The notes below the pieces were generated by a model. The model was not told where the DNA came from. It saw nothing but the letters and a program-made list of their open reading frames with translations, and did not search any database. From the NCBI GenBank assembly GCA_010015675.1, contig ML977000.1:103905-167904 (forward strand): a stretch of 64,000 nt of DNA, in the 5' to 3' direction. Source of the stretch: Byssothecium circinans (taxonomy: Eukaryota > Ascomycota > Dothideomycetes > Pleosporales > Massarinaceae). Position 1 is the first letter of the stretch. Each line of letters begins with the position of its first letter. Positions 10,901 to 23,305 of this stretch are shown piece after piece. The position numbers and the translations under genes were made by a program.

Positions 10901-12650
10901 TCTTAATCTTATGAGGCGATATTTTGCTAATCCGTCCAGTCTAACTAGGTGAGCTCTGGATTGCCGGGCTCAATCTTTCATGGCGTGTCCTAGCAACCTT
11001 GCGCGCTGGTTCTTAGCTAAACATCATGCCTTTCTACCAATCTATGGCGGGATTATGCTTCCTAAGCTAGTTATAACTAATTAACATGTCTTCTTCACTA
11101 AGATCTATAATGTTGAGGGATGTTGTGTCCTTGATTCTAAGTACGTGGAATGACACTTCCTGGGTTTCCAACCTTAAGAATCCGTTGCCGTAGGACATTG
11201 GTCTATCATCAGCTAATACCACTCGTATCAGACGTTCCTTATCTTGATAGGGTATGTTATATTTCTTAACTACTTATAGGGAGATAATTGTCTATGTAGC
11301 TCTACTATCTACTAGTACTGTAAGTCTACGTCTATGTATGCGCACCTCTACCTTTAATTAATGAACTAGTGGGTCTAGGTGTCGTATATTATATAGGGTC
11401 ATTATAAGAATGCTCTTACTAGCGTGACCCTATCCCTAGTAGCATCCTAGTTTTTTGATCCCTAAGGTCTTTCTATAGTCCTCCCTTCTACCTATCCCTC
11501 TAGCAGGTAGATCTGACAGTCGTCTATACAGCACGCTGTCCTAGGTAAACGAGCATGTTCTGCCTCAATATTATTTTATTACAGGAAACCTTTCCTAAGT
11601 TTCTCTAAGAGGTGTGCTTGACACATGTCATTGAAGCACCGTTCATAGGGTAAGTCGTCATAACTTTCCCTTATAATAGCTCTAGGTGGGCGTCTTATAG
11701 TCTAAGTGTGCGAGATATCATCTCCAGCAGCCCTGTCTTCTAGGTAGCCTCGTAGCTAGTGTTGCGTCTCTAGCAACGTTCGCCATATCTATCGCGTGAG
11801 TGCTGTCTTTCGTCTAAAAGCATCTTCCTTAGTCTCGTCAGGGAGTGGCGGGAATTCATGTCATTTGCATACGTCCGCCAAGCACTTAGAAGGAGGCAGT
11901 AGCTTATAGTGGGCTCTATGCCTGGTCCATGCTACTTCTTCCTTTAGGAGAAGATGAAACATGCATCCTAGGAGGGATGGGCATTCGTTCCAGTCAATCT
12001 CCTTATGTCCCTTATCTAAAGGGTGTCCCATAGGGTAATGATAGAGACATGCGCTGTTCTTATATATCATTATTTCCCCATCTATTCTACTAGCTAGCTA
12101 GTATCCTGCAACGTGCTTACTAAGCTAGTGTAGTTAGCAGTGCGTATCATAGCATTTACTCTATCCTAGGTGTTCATGCCACTTCTACTAATATTTGAAG
12201 TGATGCACGTGGCAGTTATCTTCCATGCAGTCTTTTTTAGGTAGAAGGGCGTGAGAGGCTCGTCCAGGCGTGTGTCGCACGCTTCGTCTCTCTTATAGGT
12301 AAGCCACATAGTACTCCCTTGTACAGTTGTACCATTTAACTTCGTTATGTTTATCATTGACCTTAATTTATCATACTTTCGTCTGTGGGCCTTATTCCTT
12401 CATTGCTACTGCCACTGCTTCGTGGGCATGGCTACCGCGTACCAGCGTATCACGGGTACACGTTTCGCCTTTGTGTGTGTTGTTTCCACACATCTAGTAT
12501 AGATCCTTTTTAAGCCGTCGAAGGACCTCATGGTTATCTATCTGGTTCAAGGGTCGCGTTGCTTAGGTTGGAATGAATTCCGTGTCGCTAACATCATTAT
12601 CTAATGGTTCCGTAGCCTAGTCCTGTTCTAGAGGTGGACAAGGAGTTAGC
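7840..12650 (-). pseudogene. pol of element C: protease, RT, RNase H, integrase, chromodomain
   Basis: Read on the minus strand, the order is that of a chromovirus. An aspartic protease site LxVLVDSxAT lies at about 11290-11325, with the Gly codon changed to Arg. Reverse transcriptase spans about 10680-10160 with [13 protein letters not shown] and the catalytic box YLDNILVY, where the second Asp of YLDD reads Asn. RNase H follows at about 9950-9500. The integrase core is at about 8910-8560 (D-x-LTKAL, then NHGTLFTSKY). A chromodomain at about 7990-7850 (KYLVK-K, then NT-EL) has TGG codons turned to TAG. Stops are mostly TAG at expected Gln or Trp positions, so no functional polyprotein remains. 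Confidence 0.85.
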
Positions 12651-13735
12651 TGCCGTCATGGCACCTCTAGTTCTTCCTCCTTGGGTCCCGTTACCTTAAA
12701 CTTGATTATCCCGATCTTGACCGCTCCAAGCTTGCTTACTTAACCCTGATTCTTTGGGCAGTCTCTGCGGAAGTGTCCTACTTCACCGCACCAGAGACAT
12801 ACTTTCTTCTCAAAGCGTTCCTAGCGTTATTCGTGGGTTAGGCCATCTAGCTATCTTCCCTTACCTTTGTTAAATCACTTCTTCTATTAGACTTTGTCTA
12901 TCATCACCACATCGCCGTCTTAGTTATATCGTGGTGTCTTTAGCTTCCTGTGTCTCCTAGAGTTAGGAATAACTGTCATGTCCCTTTATTTCTTCTACAT
13001 TGCTTATTCATAGAGCCTGTTATCGATTTAGGTGGCCAGGTCGATCATGTCCTATAAGTCTTCTAGCTTATCGTAGTGGATCATGCTATCCTTAACCATT
13101 TCTTTCAATCTATTATAGAAGGCTGTGCGTAGTGGCGCATCGTCCCAATTGATCTTTAACTGTAGCTGTTTAAACTCCGTCACATATCTAGCGACTGACC
13201 TATCCTGCCGGATCCGAGATATCTTTTGCTTAGCCTGGGTTTCTTCGTCGAGTTCTCTAAACACCTTCTGAATCTTGTCTTTGAACACTGTCTAGCTCTT
13301 GAAGATGGTCTTCGTGTCGTCTTTGCAATGCCTTATCTCGTTCGTGAGATAGTCATCCATGAAGGGTTGCATCCAAGTGGCTGCCTTATCCTTCAGGTGC
13401 ATGCCGGCCGCGAGGATTTTGTCTGAATCCTCTGTCAGGGCATTGAATCAACAGTATAAATCTATGTTAGTGAGGAATGGCTTTAAGCTATCTCGTCCTT
13501 TATTATACTTTTCTAGCGCCGCAATCTTTCCACGGGGTACAGTGTCCTTAGCCTAGAGTTAAGCAATCGCCTACATCAATCCATCAATTTGTTTGGCCTG
13601 TTACTATAACTAGTTGGCCTGGTTGGCCATCACTGATGCTAGGCTTAAAGCAGGTGTACTAACACTACTGCTAGCGGTACGTGGGGTAGCGGGAGCTACC
13701 ATTACGTACATTCAGGTTCTTGAACCTGTAGGTAG
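12650..13735 (-). pseudogene. gag of element C with CCHC zinc knuckle
   Basis: The capsid-type retrotransposon gag domain is clearest at 13288-13052, an open stretch with the family pattern of a basic linker, SVARYVTEFKQL and AFYNRLK. The zinc knuckle CLWCGEVGHFRRDC is at 12799-12758 with correct CX2CX4HX4C spacing. Elsewhere the frame is interrupted by stops. Homologous sequence is readable in B (about 5640-6700) and partly in A (about 3700-4995). Confidence 0.82.
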
Positions 13736-13741
13736 TTAAAG

Positions 13742-14201
13742 TGTTACTAAGGGGTATACTAGCCTAGCCTAATCCGTGTGAGGGGAGGAAGGTTAGTGTA
13801 TAGTGTATACGTTAGGTGGTATTCTTCAGTAATTTAAGAGGTAAACGTATGAAGCAAACTAATTCTATAACGAACTATAGAATAACTAAGTATCAATCTA
13901 GGTAAGAGATGAACTATTAAGAGTTAACTACGAAGAACTAGAATTAGAAAGATGAAGGAAACTCGTCTAGTCTTTATACCACTTACTCTGTTCCTTCGCT
14001 GAGTCCTTGATCCCGCCCAGAGCCTCTGCTCCCGGGATCATCGTCTGATCCAGGACTTCAGTCTGCTCCCAGGATCTCTTGGTCTTGGCGGGATCATGAT
14101 CACGTGATTGACGCCTTGACCCTGTCCTACGCCCCACCATCCGATACTCTTCCTAAGCGTATCATTCTTACGTGGCTGCGCTCATACATTGTCTTATAAC
14201 A
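13742..14201 (-). repeat. 5' LTR of element C
   Basis: 460 bp, pairing with 6710-7164. It is followed outward by the ATAAT target duplication (14202-14206). Confidence 0.93.
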
Positions 14202-17200
14202 ATAATGACATGGAATCTATCTTAGCCTAGATGACAAGCTCTAACGTTAAGTATAAGGAAGTTCTTCCCCTAAACTAGATAAATGACCATGAGGTCCTTT
14301 AATAGCTTAAAGGAGGTTTATGCTAGATGTGTAAAAAAAAAACACATATAAGAGAGAGACGTACACCTAAGATACATTAGTGCGTAGAGGACACGCTAAT
14401 AAAGTAGTAGTAGAAGTAATAAAGGAGTAAGGCCTATAGATAAAAGTATAATAAATTAAGGTTAATAATAAATATGATAAAGTTAATTAGTATAACTATA
14501 CTAGGGAACACTACGTGAGCTACCTATAAGAAAGGAGGAGCATATAACACACGCCTAAAAGAGCCTCCTACGCCTTACTCCCTAAGAAAGACTACTTAGA
14601 AGATAACTACTACGTGCACCACTTTAAGTATTAGCAGAAATGGCACGAGCGCCTAGGTTAGAATAAATGCTATGATACGCATTATTAACTACACTAGCTA
14701 AGCAAGTATATTGTAGGATATTAGCTAGCTAGCTAGATAGATAGTAAGGTATTAGTATGTAAGAGTAATACGTGCCTATACTAATACCCTATAGGGCATC
14801 CTAAAGACTAGGAACATAAGGAGCTTAAGTAGAACTAATGTAATGCACTACCTAAGTATATGTTCTACCTTCTCTTAAAGGAAGAAGTAGTATAGACTAG
14901 GCGCGAAGCTAACTATAAGCTACTGCTCCCTTCTAAGTGCCTAGTGGACGTATATTAACGTCACGAATACCTAGCACTTCCTAATAAAATAAAGGAAGAT
15001 GCCTTTAGAAGAAAACACGCACTTATATGATAGGTATAGCGGACGTTGCTAGAGTAGCAACACTAGCTACGAAGCTATCTAGAGGAAAGGGTAGCTAGAG
15101 ATAATATCTTGCACACTTAGACTATAAGACACCCCCCTAGAGCTATTAGGAAGGGAAGTTATAAGAACTTACCCTATAACTAGTACTTTAATAACTTATA
15201 TTAAGCATACCTCTTAAAGAAACTTAGGAAGGGTTTCCTATAAAAGAAAGACCTAGAGATAGAGCATAGATGCCTATCATAGATAGCATGTTATAATGAT
15301 AGCTACCTAATACACCTATCTAATAAATAGGGATTAGGTTAGTTTCTAAAGAAACCTAAAAGGTTAAAAAACTAGGATACTACTAGGGATAGAGTTACGC
15401 TAGTAAGAGTACTCCTATAATAACCTTATATAACGTATAACACCTAGATCTACTAGTTTATTAATTAAAGGTAGAGGTGCGCGTACATAGACGCAGGCTT
15501 ATAGCACTAGTAGATAGTAGGGCTGCATAGATAATTATCTCCCTATAAGTAGTTAAGAAATATAACATACCCTATTAGGATAAGGAACGCCTAATATAAG
15601 TAGTACTAGCTAATGATAGACTAATATCCTATAGTAATAGATTCTTAAGGTTAGAAACCTAAGAAGTGTTATTCTACGTGCTTAGAATTAAGGACACAAC
15701 ATCCCTTAATATTATGGATCTTAGTAAAGAAGATATGTTAATTAGTTATAATTAGCTTAGGAAGCATAATCCTACTATAGATTAGTAGAAAGGCATAATG
15801 TTTAGCTAAGAACTAGCGCGTAAGGTTACTAGAACACGCTACGGAAGATTAAGCCCAGCAATCTAGAGCTCACCTAGTTAGACTAGATAGATTAGCAAGA
15901 TATTACCTTATAAGATTAAGAAGATCTATGAGAAGGATCCTTTATAAATAGGAGTTATTTAGATATAAAAGGTTGCGCCTATAAAGGATAAACCCTAACT
16001 AACGATACTACTAGAATATGAGGAGTTTTAAGACCTATTTAAGGAAATAGAGGAAACCGTATTACTAGATCACTAGGATTAGGATCATAAGATTCACCTA
16101 GAAGAAGACGTAAAGCTGCGCCTAGGACTAATATATCTACTTATAATAAACTAGTAGTTAGAACTGCAGGAATATATTAAGAAGAACTTAAAGTAAGGAT
16201 ATATATAAAAGAGTGTAAGCCTAATAGCTTCACTAATTCTCTTTATCCCTAAGAAAAATAGAAAGCTGCGACTCTATATAGATTATAGACAGCTTAACTA
16301 TATTATAAGGAAGAACTGTTACCCTCTTCCTCTAATCTAGGAACTCATAGACCGCCTCTAGGGAGTCAAATAGATTATGAAATTTAATGTGTGAGATAGA
16401 TTCTATTAAATACGGATAGCTAAGGGCTTTAAATAGCTGATAGCCTTTAAAACTTATTATAAATTATATGAGTATACGGTTATGCCCTTTAGACTAATAA
16501 ACGCGCCCGTGATGTTTTAGGCGCTTATTAACTAAGTAGTTCACGAATACTTAGATATCTTTGTAACTGCGTACCTAGATGATATACTAGTGTATACCTT
16601 AGGAACGCTTAAGGATTATATTAAATACGTTAAGAAGGTGCTTAAGAAGCTTAGAGAGTATCAATTACCCCTATAGCTAGAGAAATATAAATTCCATGTT
16701 AAGGAGACGGATTACTTAAGATTTATTATCTTATGAGATAGCATCACTATGGACCTAAAGAAAGTTAAAACTATAAGGGAATAGCTAAAACCTAAAATAG
16801 TTAAGGACGTATAATCCTTCCTAGGATTTGCTAACTTTGACTAGAAGTTTATTTAGGGATATTTGAAGACCACAGCGCCTCTCACGGAAATTACTAAGAA
16901 AGAGAAGGGATTCTAATAAGGACAAGAATAGTAGAAGGCTTTTAAAAAGCTAAAGGAACTATTCCTATTAGCCCCTATGCTATAAATGCACGACCTAGAA
17001 CGTCTACTATGGGTAGAAATAAATGTATTAGACTACGCCTTAGAAGTAATCCTCTTATAGTAAAGCAATGATAAGAAGTAGAGACTAGTGTTCTACTACT
17101 CTTAGAAGTTCTTAAGAGTAGAACTTAACTATAACGTTTATAATAAGAAACTACTAGCGATAGTAGATGCCTTTAAATAATAGTAAGCCTAGTTAGTAGG

Positions 17201-19097
17201 CGCTAAATACTAGGTAGAGGTGTATTTAGATTACTAGAACCTAATAAGTTTTATAATAACTAAGAAACTTAACTAATGATAGGTTAGATAGGCTAAGATA
17301 ATAGGAGATTATAACTTTAAAGTACACTATTACCTAGGATTACTAAATAGAGCAGTAGACGCTCTTAGTTAGAGATCTAACCTTTAAGAAACAAACTAAC
17401 CTATTACGCACGACGCTATCCTATAGAAGGAAGCAAGTGGATGATTAGTCTATAACTATGACTAGTCTAAGGGACTATGGTTGAACGACTAGCTAAGGTG
17501 GCTACGATTGTGTAGATATAGGATAGATGGCAGGATAAGCTAGCCTAGGACCCTAGCGCACGAAGATTAGTTCCTAAGGATAAAGCATGATTACTTATCT
17601 AAGAACTATATGAGTCTAAGCTCTATAGATACCTAGGGATTAATAAAATAGTTTAACGCATCTTAAATAAGTACTTAATGCCTACTATATAAAAAATAGT
17701 TTAAGACGTAATAGGTAACTGTTTAGCATATTCTAAGAATAAGCCTAAGAGATATAAGCCCTATAGATTACTCTAACTACTAGAACCACCTACACGCCCA
17801 TGGATTAGCGTCATGATGGACTTTATTATAAAGCTTCTAAAATTATTAGAACCTAGATTAGCACGGCTATATGACTTAATATTAGTAATCATAGACTAAT
17901 TAACTAAAGCATTGATATTCATACCTATGGAAGAAATAGTTATAGCTAAAGAAATAGCCTATGAAGTAACTAAGGCACTTATTAGTTAATATGGTGTGCT
18001 AGAACAGTTCATTACTAATTATAGAATACTATTCACCTCTAAGTATTAGAGCATGTTCCTAGTAAAGCTTAGAGTTAATAAGAAACTTTTGATTAGCTTC
18101 TATCCATAGATAGATAGTTAGATAGAATGAATAAACTAGACACTAGAATAGTATCTAAGGATATATACTAATAAGCTATAGGACAACTAGGTTAAACTCC
18201 TACTAATAGCGCAATTAGCCTATAACAGCACGAGATCCTTAATAATAGGATACTCGCCGCACTACGTAAATTACAGATATAAGCTAACTACTTATCAAGA
18301 TCTAAAGGACGTTAAGAGTCTTTTAGCTAGAGCTAATGAAAAGGCACAGCTTCTTCGCGAGTTACATAATAAATTAAGCTAACGAATTACTTAAAGAAAC
18401 CTCACGATAGCTAGATTAATAAATAAGAAAAGGCTTAAGAAACCAACCCTTAGAAAGGGGGATAAAGTTTTCTTATTATAAAAAAATTTAAAAACTAGAC
18501 GGCTATATAATAAACTAGATAACCTCTAAATAGGACTATTCTAGATCCTAGAGGTTAAGGGACTAGTAACGTATAGAATAGAACTCCCTAGAAGCATACG
18601 TATATACCTTATCTTCTATAAATTACTACTAGAACTAGCGCCACTAGACGCCAAAATCAAGACATAGATTAAACTTAAGGATGAAGAATATGAGGTTAAG
18701 GAGATTAAGGACCTACGGAAATTCAAGCGTTAGTAGAAGTACTTAGTCAAGTAGAAGGACTAGCTAGATAGCTAGAATACCTAGGAACTAATATAGAATC
18801 TTATAGACTATAAGGAATTAGTAAAAGACTACTACTAATGGCATCTAGAGGTAATAACTCTATATTTGCTAGAAAAGTAGAAAAGTTAAAGGATAAAGAA
18901 GGATTAAAAGAAGATAAGGAAGGATTAGCCTATAACTAGCCTAGGTCAGCTAACGACAGTTTAAATAGTAGTGGTTTAGGCAAAGTAGTAGTCTTTATAT
19001 TCTTTAAAGTCTCTATCTCTTGCATAGTATCTATTATGCTTAGGACATAATAATCCTAGTTTATAAAAGAACGCTTGCAGGCTTTAAGTTTAGCTAG
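14202..19097 (+). pseudogene. pol of element B (part between insertions C and D)
   Basis: The element B coding region resumes directly after the C insertion. A CCHC-downstream region is followed by protease (about 15500-15530), reverse transcriptase with the pattern YLDDILVY (about 16575), RNase H (about 16980-17400), integrase (about 17690-18250: DFI-KLL, D-LTKAL, NY--LFTSKY) and a chromodomain (about 18705-18850: KYLVK-K-D then NT-EL). Nearly every third or fourth Gln/Trp codon is TAG. It is far more degraded than C, so B was mutated before C arrived. Confidence 0.8.
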
Positions 19098-19316
19098 TGT
19101 GCCGTGGCATAGAGTGACCAATAGCTTAACCTATAGTCACGGGGTCAGGTTGGTATATAGTGGCTGGTTTCAACACCTGCTAGGGACGCCATGTACACCA
19201 CACTCTTTGTTTAGGACAGAAAAGAATACAATTGCTTAGGCTACTAAACACGCGTTCCCTCTACGAATATCCCATACCGTGAGCCGAATTGGAGTTGTGT
19301 GAGCTACGCTGGCTCA
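19098..19316 (+). repeat. Left LTR of element D
   Basis: 219 bp. It differs from 22623-22841 at only a handful of positions, all seen as C/T or G/A. Confidence 0.9.
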
Positions 19317-19844
19317 TTTGGAGGTCGTGCCTGGGCTCATATCTGCGATACAATCGTAGAGATGGCAACGCATGTTTGGAACACGATAGTGGCTACTAGC
19401 TATGGCTAAAAGGAATTCAGCAGGTGGCAGTCACCTATAAGCAAGAGATATATGATATTGGTAGTGTCTACATGAGGCATCGCATCAAAGCCAGAGAGCA
19501 AGAGTATCGCGATCTGTTCAGCATCAACAACCAGAGAGGATGCTCGCGTCCAGCCTGATTTTCACATGGGAAACTAGCAACTATCGCCAGAGAGCAACTA
19601 CTGAAACCAGCAAGTTTATCGCTTCCGGCGCCGAGGGTTCCCCTCAGTAAATAAGAATTCGGAATCCAATGCCGAGCTACATAGGAGACCTGTAATTGCG
19701 CCGAAAGCTAGAAAGCAACCAGCCCGTTTTACGCAAAGCCAGGGAGCAGCGCAAAGACCATGGCAAAGCCAGGGAGCAGCTGTGGAGGGCGGCCGATAGG
19801 TTTTAGTAACCTTCAGCCAATCTCACAACCTTATAGTGCAAAGC

Positions 19845-20409
19845 NNNNNNNNNNNNNNNNNNNNNNNNNNNNNNNNNNNNNNNNNNNNNNNNNNNNNNNN
19901 NNNNNNNNNNNNNNNNNNNNNNNNNNNNNNNNNNNNNNNNNNNNNNNNNNNNNNNNNNNNNNNNNNNNNNNNNNNNNNNNNNNNNNNNNNNNNNNNNNNN
20001 NNNNNNNNNNNNNNNNNNNNNNNNNNNNNNNNNNNNNNNNNNNNNNNNNNNNNNNNNNNNNNNNNNNNNNNNNNNNNNNNNNNNNNNNNNNNNNNNNNNN
20101 NNNNNNNNNNNNNNNNNNNNNNNNNNNNNNNNNNNNNNNNNNNNNNNNNNNNNNNNNNNNNNNNNNNNNNNNNNNNNNNNNNNNNNNNNNNNNNNNNNNN
20201 NNNNNNNNNNNNNNNNNNNNNNNNNNNNNNNNNNNNNNNNNNNNNNNNNNNNNNNNNNNNNNNNNNNNNNNNNNNNNNNNNNNNNNNNNNNNNNNNNNNN
20301 NNNNNNNNNNNNNNNNNNNNNNNNNNNNNNNNNNNNNNNNNNNNNNNNNNNNNNNNNNNNNNNNNNNNNNNNNNNNNNNNNNNNNNNNNNNNNNNNNNNN
20401 NNNNNNNNN
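19845..20409. other. Assembly gap (565 N)
   Basis: Unresolved bases inside element D. Nothing can be said about coding across it, and the true length may differ from the number of N. Confidence 1.
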
Positions 20410-21428
20410 GGAAGACATGGATATGGGGCGACGCCATGGTACTCGCGCGTACCTTGAGACCTACGTTAACGAATGCGCGAAACACCCGCCGCCTATTACG
20501 GAGTACTACACTAACATGTCCGTCTACCTCGCTAATTGCATTGCTGCTGGCCAGGTTATGGAACAGGAGAAAGGGACCCGTTAATCGACTGAATCTAGCG
20601 TAGAATTGACTCCGACTCACCAGAAACCATCCGGCCATTTGAAGACGAAAGCTAACGGAATTCTCCCTTCAACCATACGAACCCACCTCGCATTGCCAAA
20701 AGAGGAGTGCGGTTTACAGCGACCGATGAGGAATCCATTAAGAACGCTGTCAACACAACTACCGACCAGACCCTCATTGCCGCGCTAACCTAAGAAGTCA
20801 AGGGCCTCACCATTGGAAACCTTCTTGCTCACCCCACTTTCAAAAAGCCTCTTCAGGAGCTACTGTAGAAAAGAGCTTCCGAAGATGCCGCTGAACCACA
20901 CACACAGGCCGGAGTCACTGAAACGAACATGGTCAAAACTTTCTTAAACACGACCGTATACGGTGGTCACCACGGCAACAACTCTAGATTTCTTCTCTAA
21001 TCAGACGCTACCAGGTGCACCCGGCAGCCTCTCATTGGACGAGATGTGACCGATATCACCCCGGCGACTACCGCTAAGCCCACCGCAGGATGTAACGTGA
21101 TCACGTACTACAGCTTGAATTCGTTGAGGGCTACCCAAATTAATGGGACGAAGACACATGGCACTTGACACACCAATGGATGGACCCGCCACCGGTAGAG
21201 GATTTCAGCAAAGAGTTAGTCGATGAAATAGAGGACGGTAACGAAGACGATCCCAATGATCTAGACTCTAAGGAGGATGGCGCGCAACCACGCATAGCAG
21301 AACGACTGCGACATCTTCCTCATCGATATGTCAAAGAAGCTGACCTAAACCGCCAGCGACAGCCATCCCCCCAAGTCGCAATCCCATCTCAACGCCGACA
21401 ACAAGCTGCAGCCATGGGGCGGCTGTAG
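20410..21428 (+). pseudogene. Decayed reading frame(s) of element D, first part
   Basis: After the gap an open stretch runs to TAA at 20582 and has ordinary protein composition. From about 20690 a second frame, broken mainly by TAG/TAA, reads as a plausible protein (pattern VRFTATDEESIKNAVN, then GLTIGNLLAHPTFKKPLQELL). A third frame from 21165 encodes an acidic then basic tail to 21428. The frame changes may be indels or joined frames of one gene. I do not recognise the protein; the position next to the 5' side would suit a gag-like product. Confidence 0.4.
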
Positions 21429-21807
21429 GAATAAGGCAGGGGAGGGGGAAGGCCGGTTATAGGGAAAGAAAATGAGAATGGTGTATTCATTAGAATAAGG
21501 CATAGGAGGCGCGGGCGTTTAGGGGAGTGTGTCCTAGGATGAAGAGGATGAGAAGAACTGCACCATCCTGTTTAATGGATTTCACACCTGCCTTGACTAG
21601 TACATGGCGTGGAGGAAATCCCTCGGCCGGGCCACCCATGCCTACATTAAGGGCTGGGTAGATGCGCGCGATTAGCCGCCTGAGTTGAATAATTGCATTA
21701 AGCACCTGCAGTGGATACGCTACCCTTGCAAACCTGGGTGGATTCACATTTCGAAACCAACAATCCCTCACGGCTTGACTGGCCCAGCTACCAAATAGCG
21801 CCGCACC

Positions 21808-22434
21808 ATGCTCCCGTGGTTTGTTCGAGTCTGCGATGACATGAAGCACATAGAGATTCCAGAAATGGGAACCTATAACAAGATTGCTGCAGCCCACCGC
21901 AATTGTACCGCGCCACCTGCTACCCCTTCGGGGCATCCAAACAAGTATGGTGGCATTGACTGGCCCTTCCCTGGTGCGGCGCCTATCCAATGGACCTCAG
22001 CGATTTCACGCGCGTTGGTTTGTTAGGAGCGCTGGGATTCTCCCCAAGTCCACCATGAGCTGGCAACATATTTTGGGGATGACATGACTCGTGATAAGAC
22101 AAGGGGCTGGATCCAGGAGCACCGCAAAAATGCAAAGAAGGCTGTTCTTGTTAGTTGGGAAGTGTGCAAAGAAGCTGAGCGCATTACTTATAGGCCGAAT
22201 CCTGCTAAGGGTATTCCTGATTGGTCTTACTTCTTAACCTAAGGAGCCGGGCCGCCATTAGGCCAGGATGACAACGTTGCTGACGCGAATGTTACAGTTG
22301 ATCAGGCTGTTGACAGGTTTCTCCGCCTTTGCGGACAGGATCCATCAGAGCGCCGTCAGGCTAAGTTCCACCAGGATAGGATTCCTGATGTGCCTGAGGA
22401 GGAGAATAGCGACGATGACAGGATGGAGATGTGA
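21808..22434 (+). pseudogene. Decayed reading frame of element D, second part
   Basis: A single frame of about 209 codons interrupted by TAG at 22024 and TAA at 22240, both explicable by one transition. It ends at TGA 22432-22434 after an acidic tail (EEENSDDD). The visible pattern includes HELATYFGDDMTRDKTRGW and VDRFLRLCGQDPSERR. I know no matching family and see no zinc knuckle, RT, RNase H or integrase motif. Confidence 0.4.
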
Positions 22435-22483
22435 GACGGTTTGCCTGTAGCAGTTAGAATTTCCTTTCTCTCCTCTTTTCCTT

Positions 22484-22490
<7 letters not shown>

Positions 22491-22516
<26 letters not shown>
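22491..22516. repeat. (CT)n microsatellite
   Basis: A run of about a dozen CT units in a pyrimidine-rich stretch upstream of the right LTR of element D. Confidence 0.9.
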
Positions 22517-22520
<4 letters not shown>

Positions 22521-22622
22521 ATGGAGTTGATTTTTAGTTGTTTCTTTTTAGGCTATAGCTGAGGAGAATTGGTTTAGTTTGGCTGCAGCATCAGGGGGCG
22601 ATGCTGTAGGCATGGGAGGTTA

Positions 22623-22841
22623 TGTGCCGTGGCACAGAGTGACCAATAGCTCAACCTATAGTCACGGGGTTAGGTTAGTATATAGTGGCTGGTTTTAACA
22701 CCTGCTAGGGACGCCATGTACACCACACTCTTTGTTTAGGACAGAAAAGAATACAATTGCTTAGGCTACCAAACACGCGTTCCCTCTACGAATATCCCAT
22801 ACCGTGAGCCGAATTGGAGTTGTGTGAGCTACGCTAGCTCA
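22623..22841 (+). repeat. Right LTR of element D
   Basis: 219-bp partner of 19098-19316. It is followed directly by element B sequence. Confidence 0.9.
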
Positions 22842-23305
22842 CTAGCTCTACGCGAAGCTAGGTGGACTCAGCCTAAAGTCACGTAGCCTTAACCTTAGAA
22901 TAAAGAAGTATAATTTACTTCTCTTTCTTCTCTATTTATACTTTCTCCTACTTCTTTTCAGGAATAAATAGACTACACTTAGCGTGAACCTAAATATAGG
23001 CGGCGTACTAACCTATAGCCACATTAATAAAATAATAAAGCTTACGCTTCTAATAACGCTCGCAACCTAGTGTTATCTCTAGCCCTTAAGAATAGATTTA
23101 GTTAGCATAATAATAATAACGCGTAGTTAATAACTTAGACAGAACCTTAGGCATAGTTAGGGAAAAGTTAGTAAAACCTTAGAGGAGGCTATAACACCAT
23201 AAGTAACTAGGGACACACATGACTTATATACTAGCTATAAGAAGAAGAGGCATAGTAGACACACCTCCTAGGATATGAAGATAATAACCTTAAAGAGGGG
23301 GATAA
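22842..23305 (+). other. 3' non-gag-pol region of element B
   Basis: This corresponds to the part of C that carries the antisense Zn2Cys6-like frame. The minus strand still aligns with the cysteine cluster region of C, but many codons are destroyed. It ends in the purine tract before the 3' LTR. Confidence 0.6.

Larger units (their letters stand above)
6710..14201 (-). mobile_element. Chromovirus (Ty3/gypsy) element C, youngest copy
   Basis: A complete 7,492-bp element on the minus strand, inserted in the gag-pol region of B. The 5-bp duplication ATAAT is exact on both sides (6705-6709 and 14202-14206). The LTRs are 13742-14201 (5') and 6710-7164 (3'). They differ by one 5-bp duplication and about 27 substitutions, all transitions, so they are about 94% identical. 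A polypurine tract lies next to the 3' LTR (minus strand AAAGAGGGGGATGA, 7165-7178). Gag, CCHC, protease, RT, RNase H, integrase and chromodomain can all be read but carry stops, so the copy is dead. Confidence 0.93.
19098..22841 (+). mobile_element. LTR element D, internal region not recognised
   Basis: Two 219-bp LTRs (TGTGCCGTGG...GCTCA; 19098-19316 and 22623-22841) that are nearly identical bound a 3.3-kb interior. CTAG stands on both sides (19094-19097, 22842-22845) and the element B sequence continues across it. A purine tract (ggcatgggaggtta) precedes the right LTR, so transcription is to the right. The interior has a 565-N gap and two decayed frames that match no gag or pol domain I know. 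It may be a non-autonomous LTR element (LARD-like) or one carrying a novel gene. It is much less AT-rich than its surroundings, so it is young. Confidence 0.8.

Noticed and set aside
19760..20638. Long open frames running through the N gap on both strands
   Set aside because: They are open only because the gap has no stop codons; only the sequence outside 19845-20409 can be judged.
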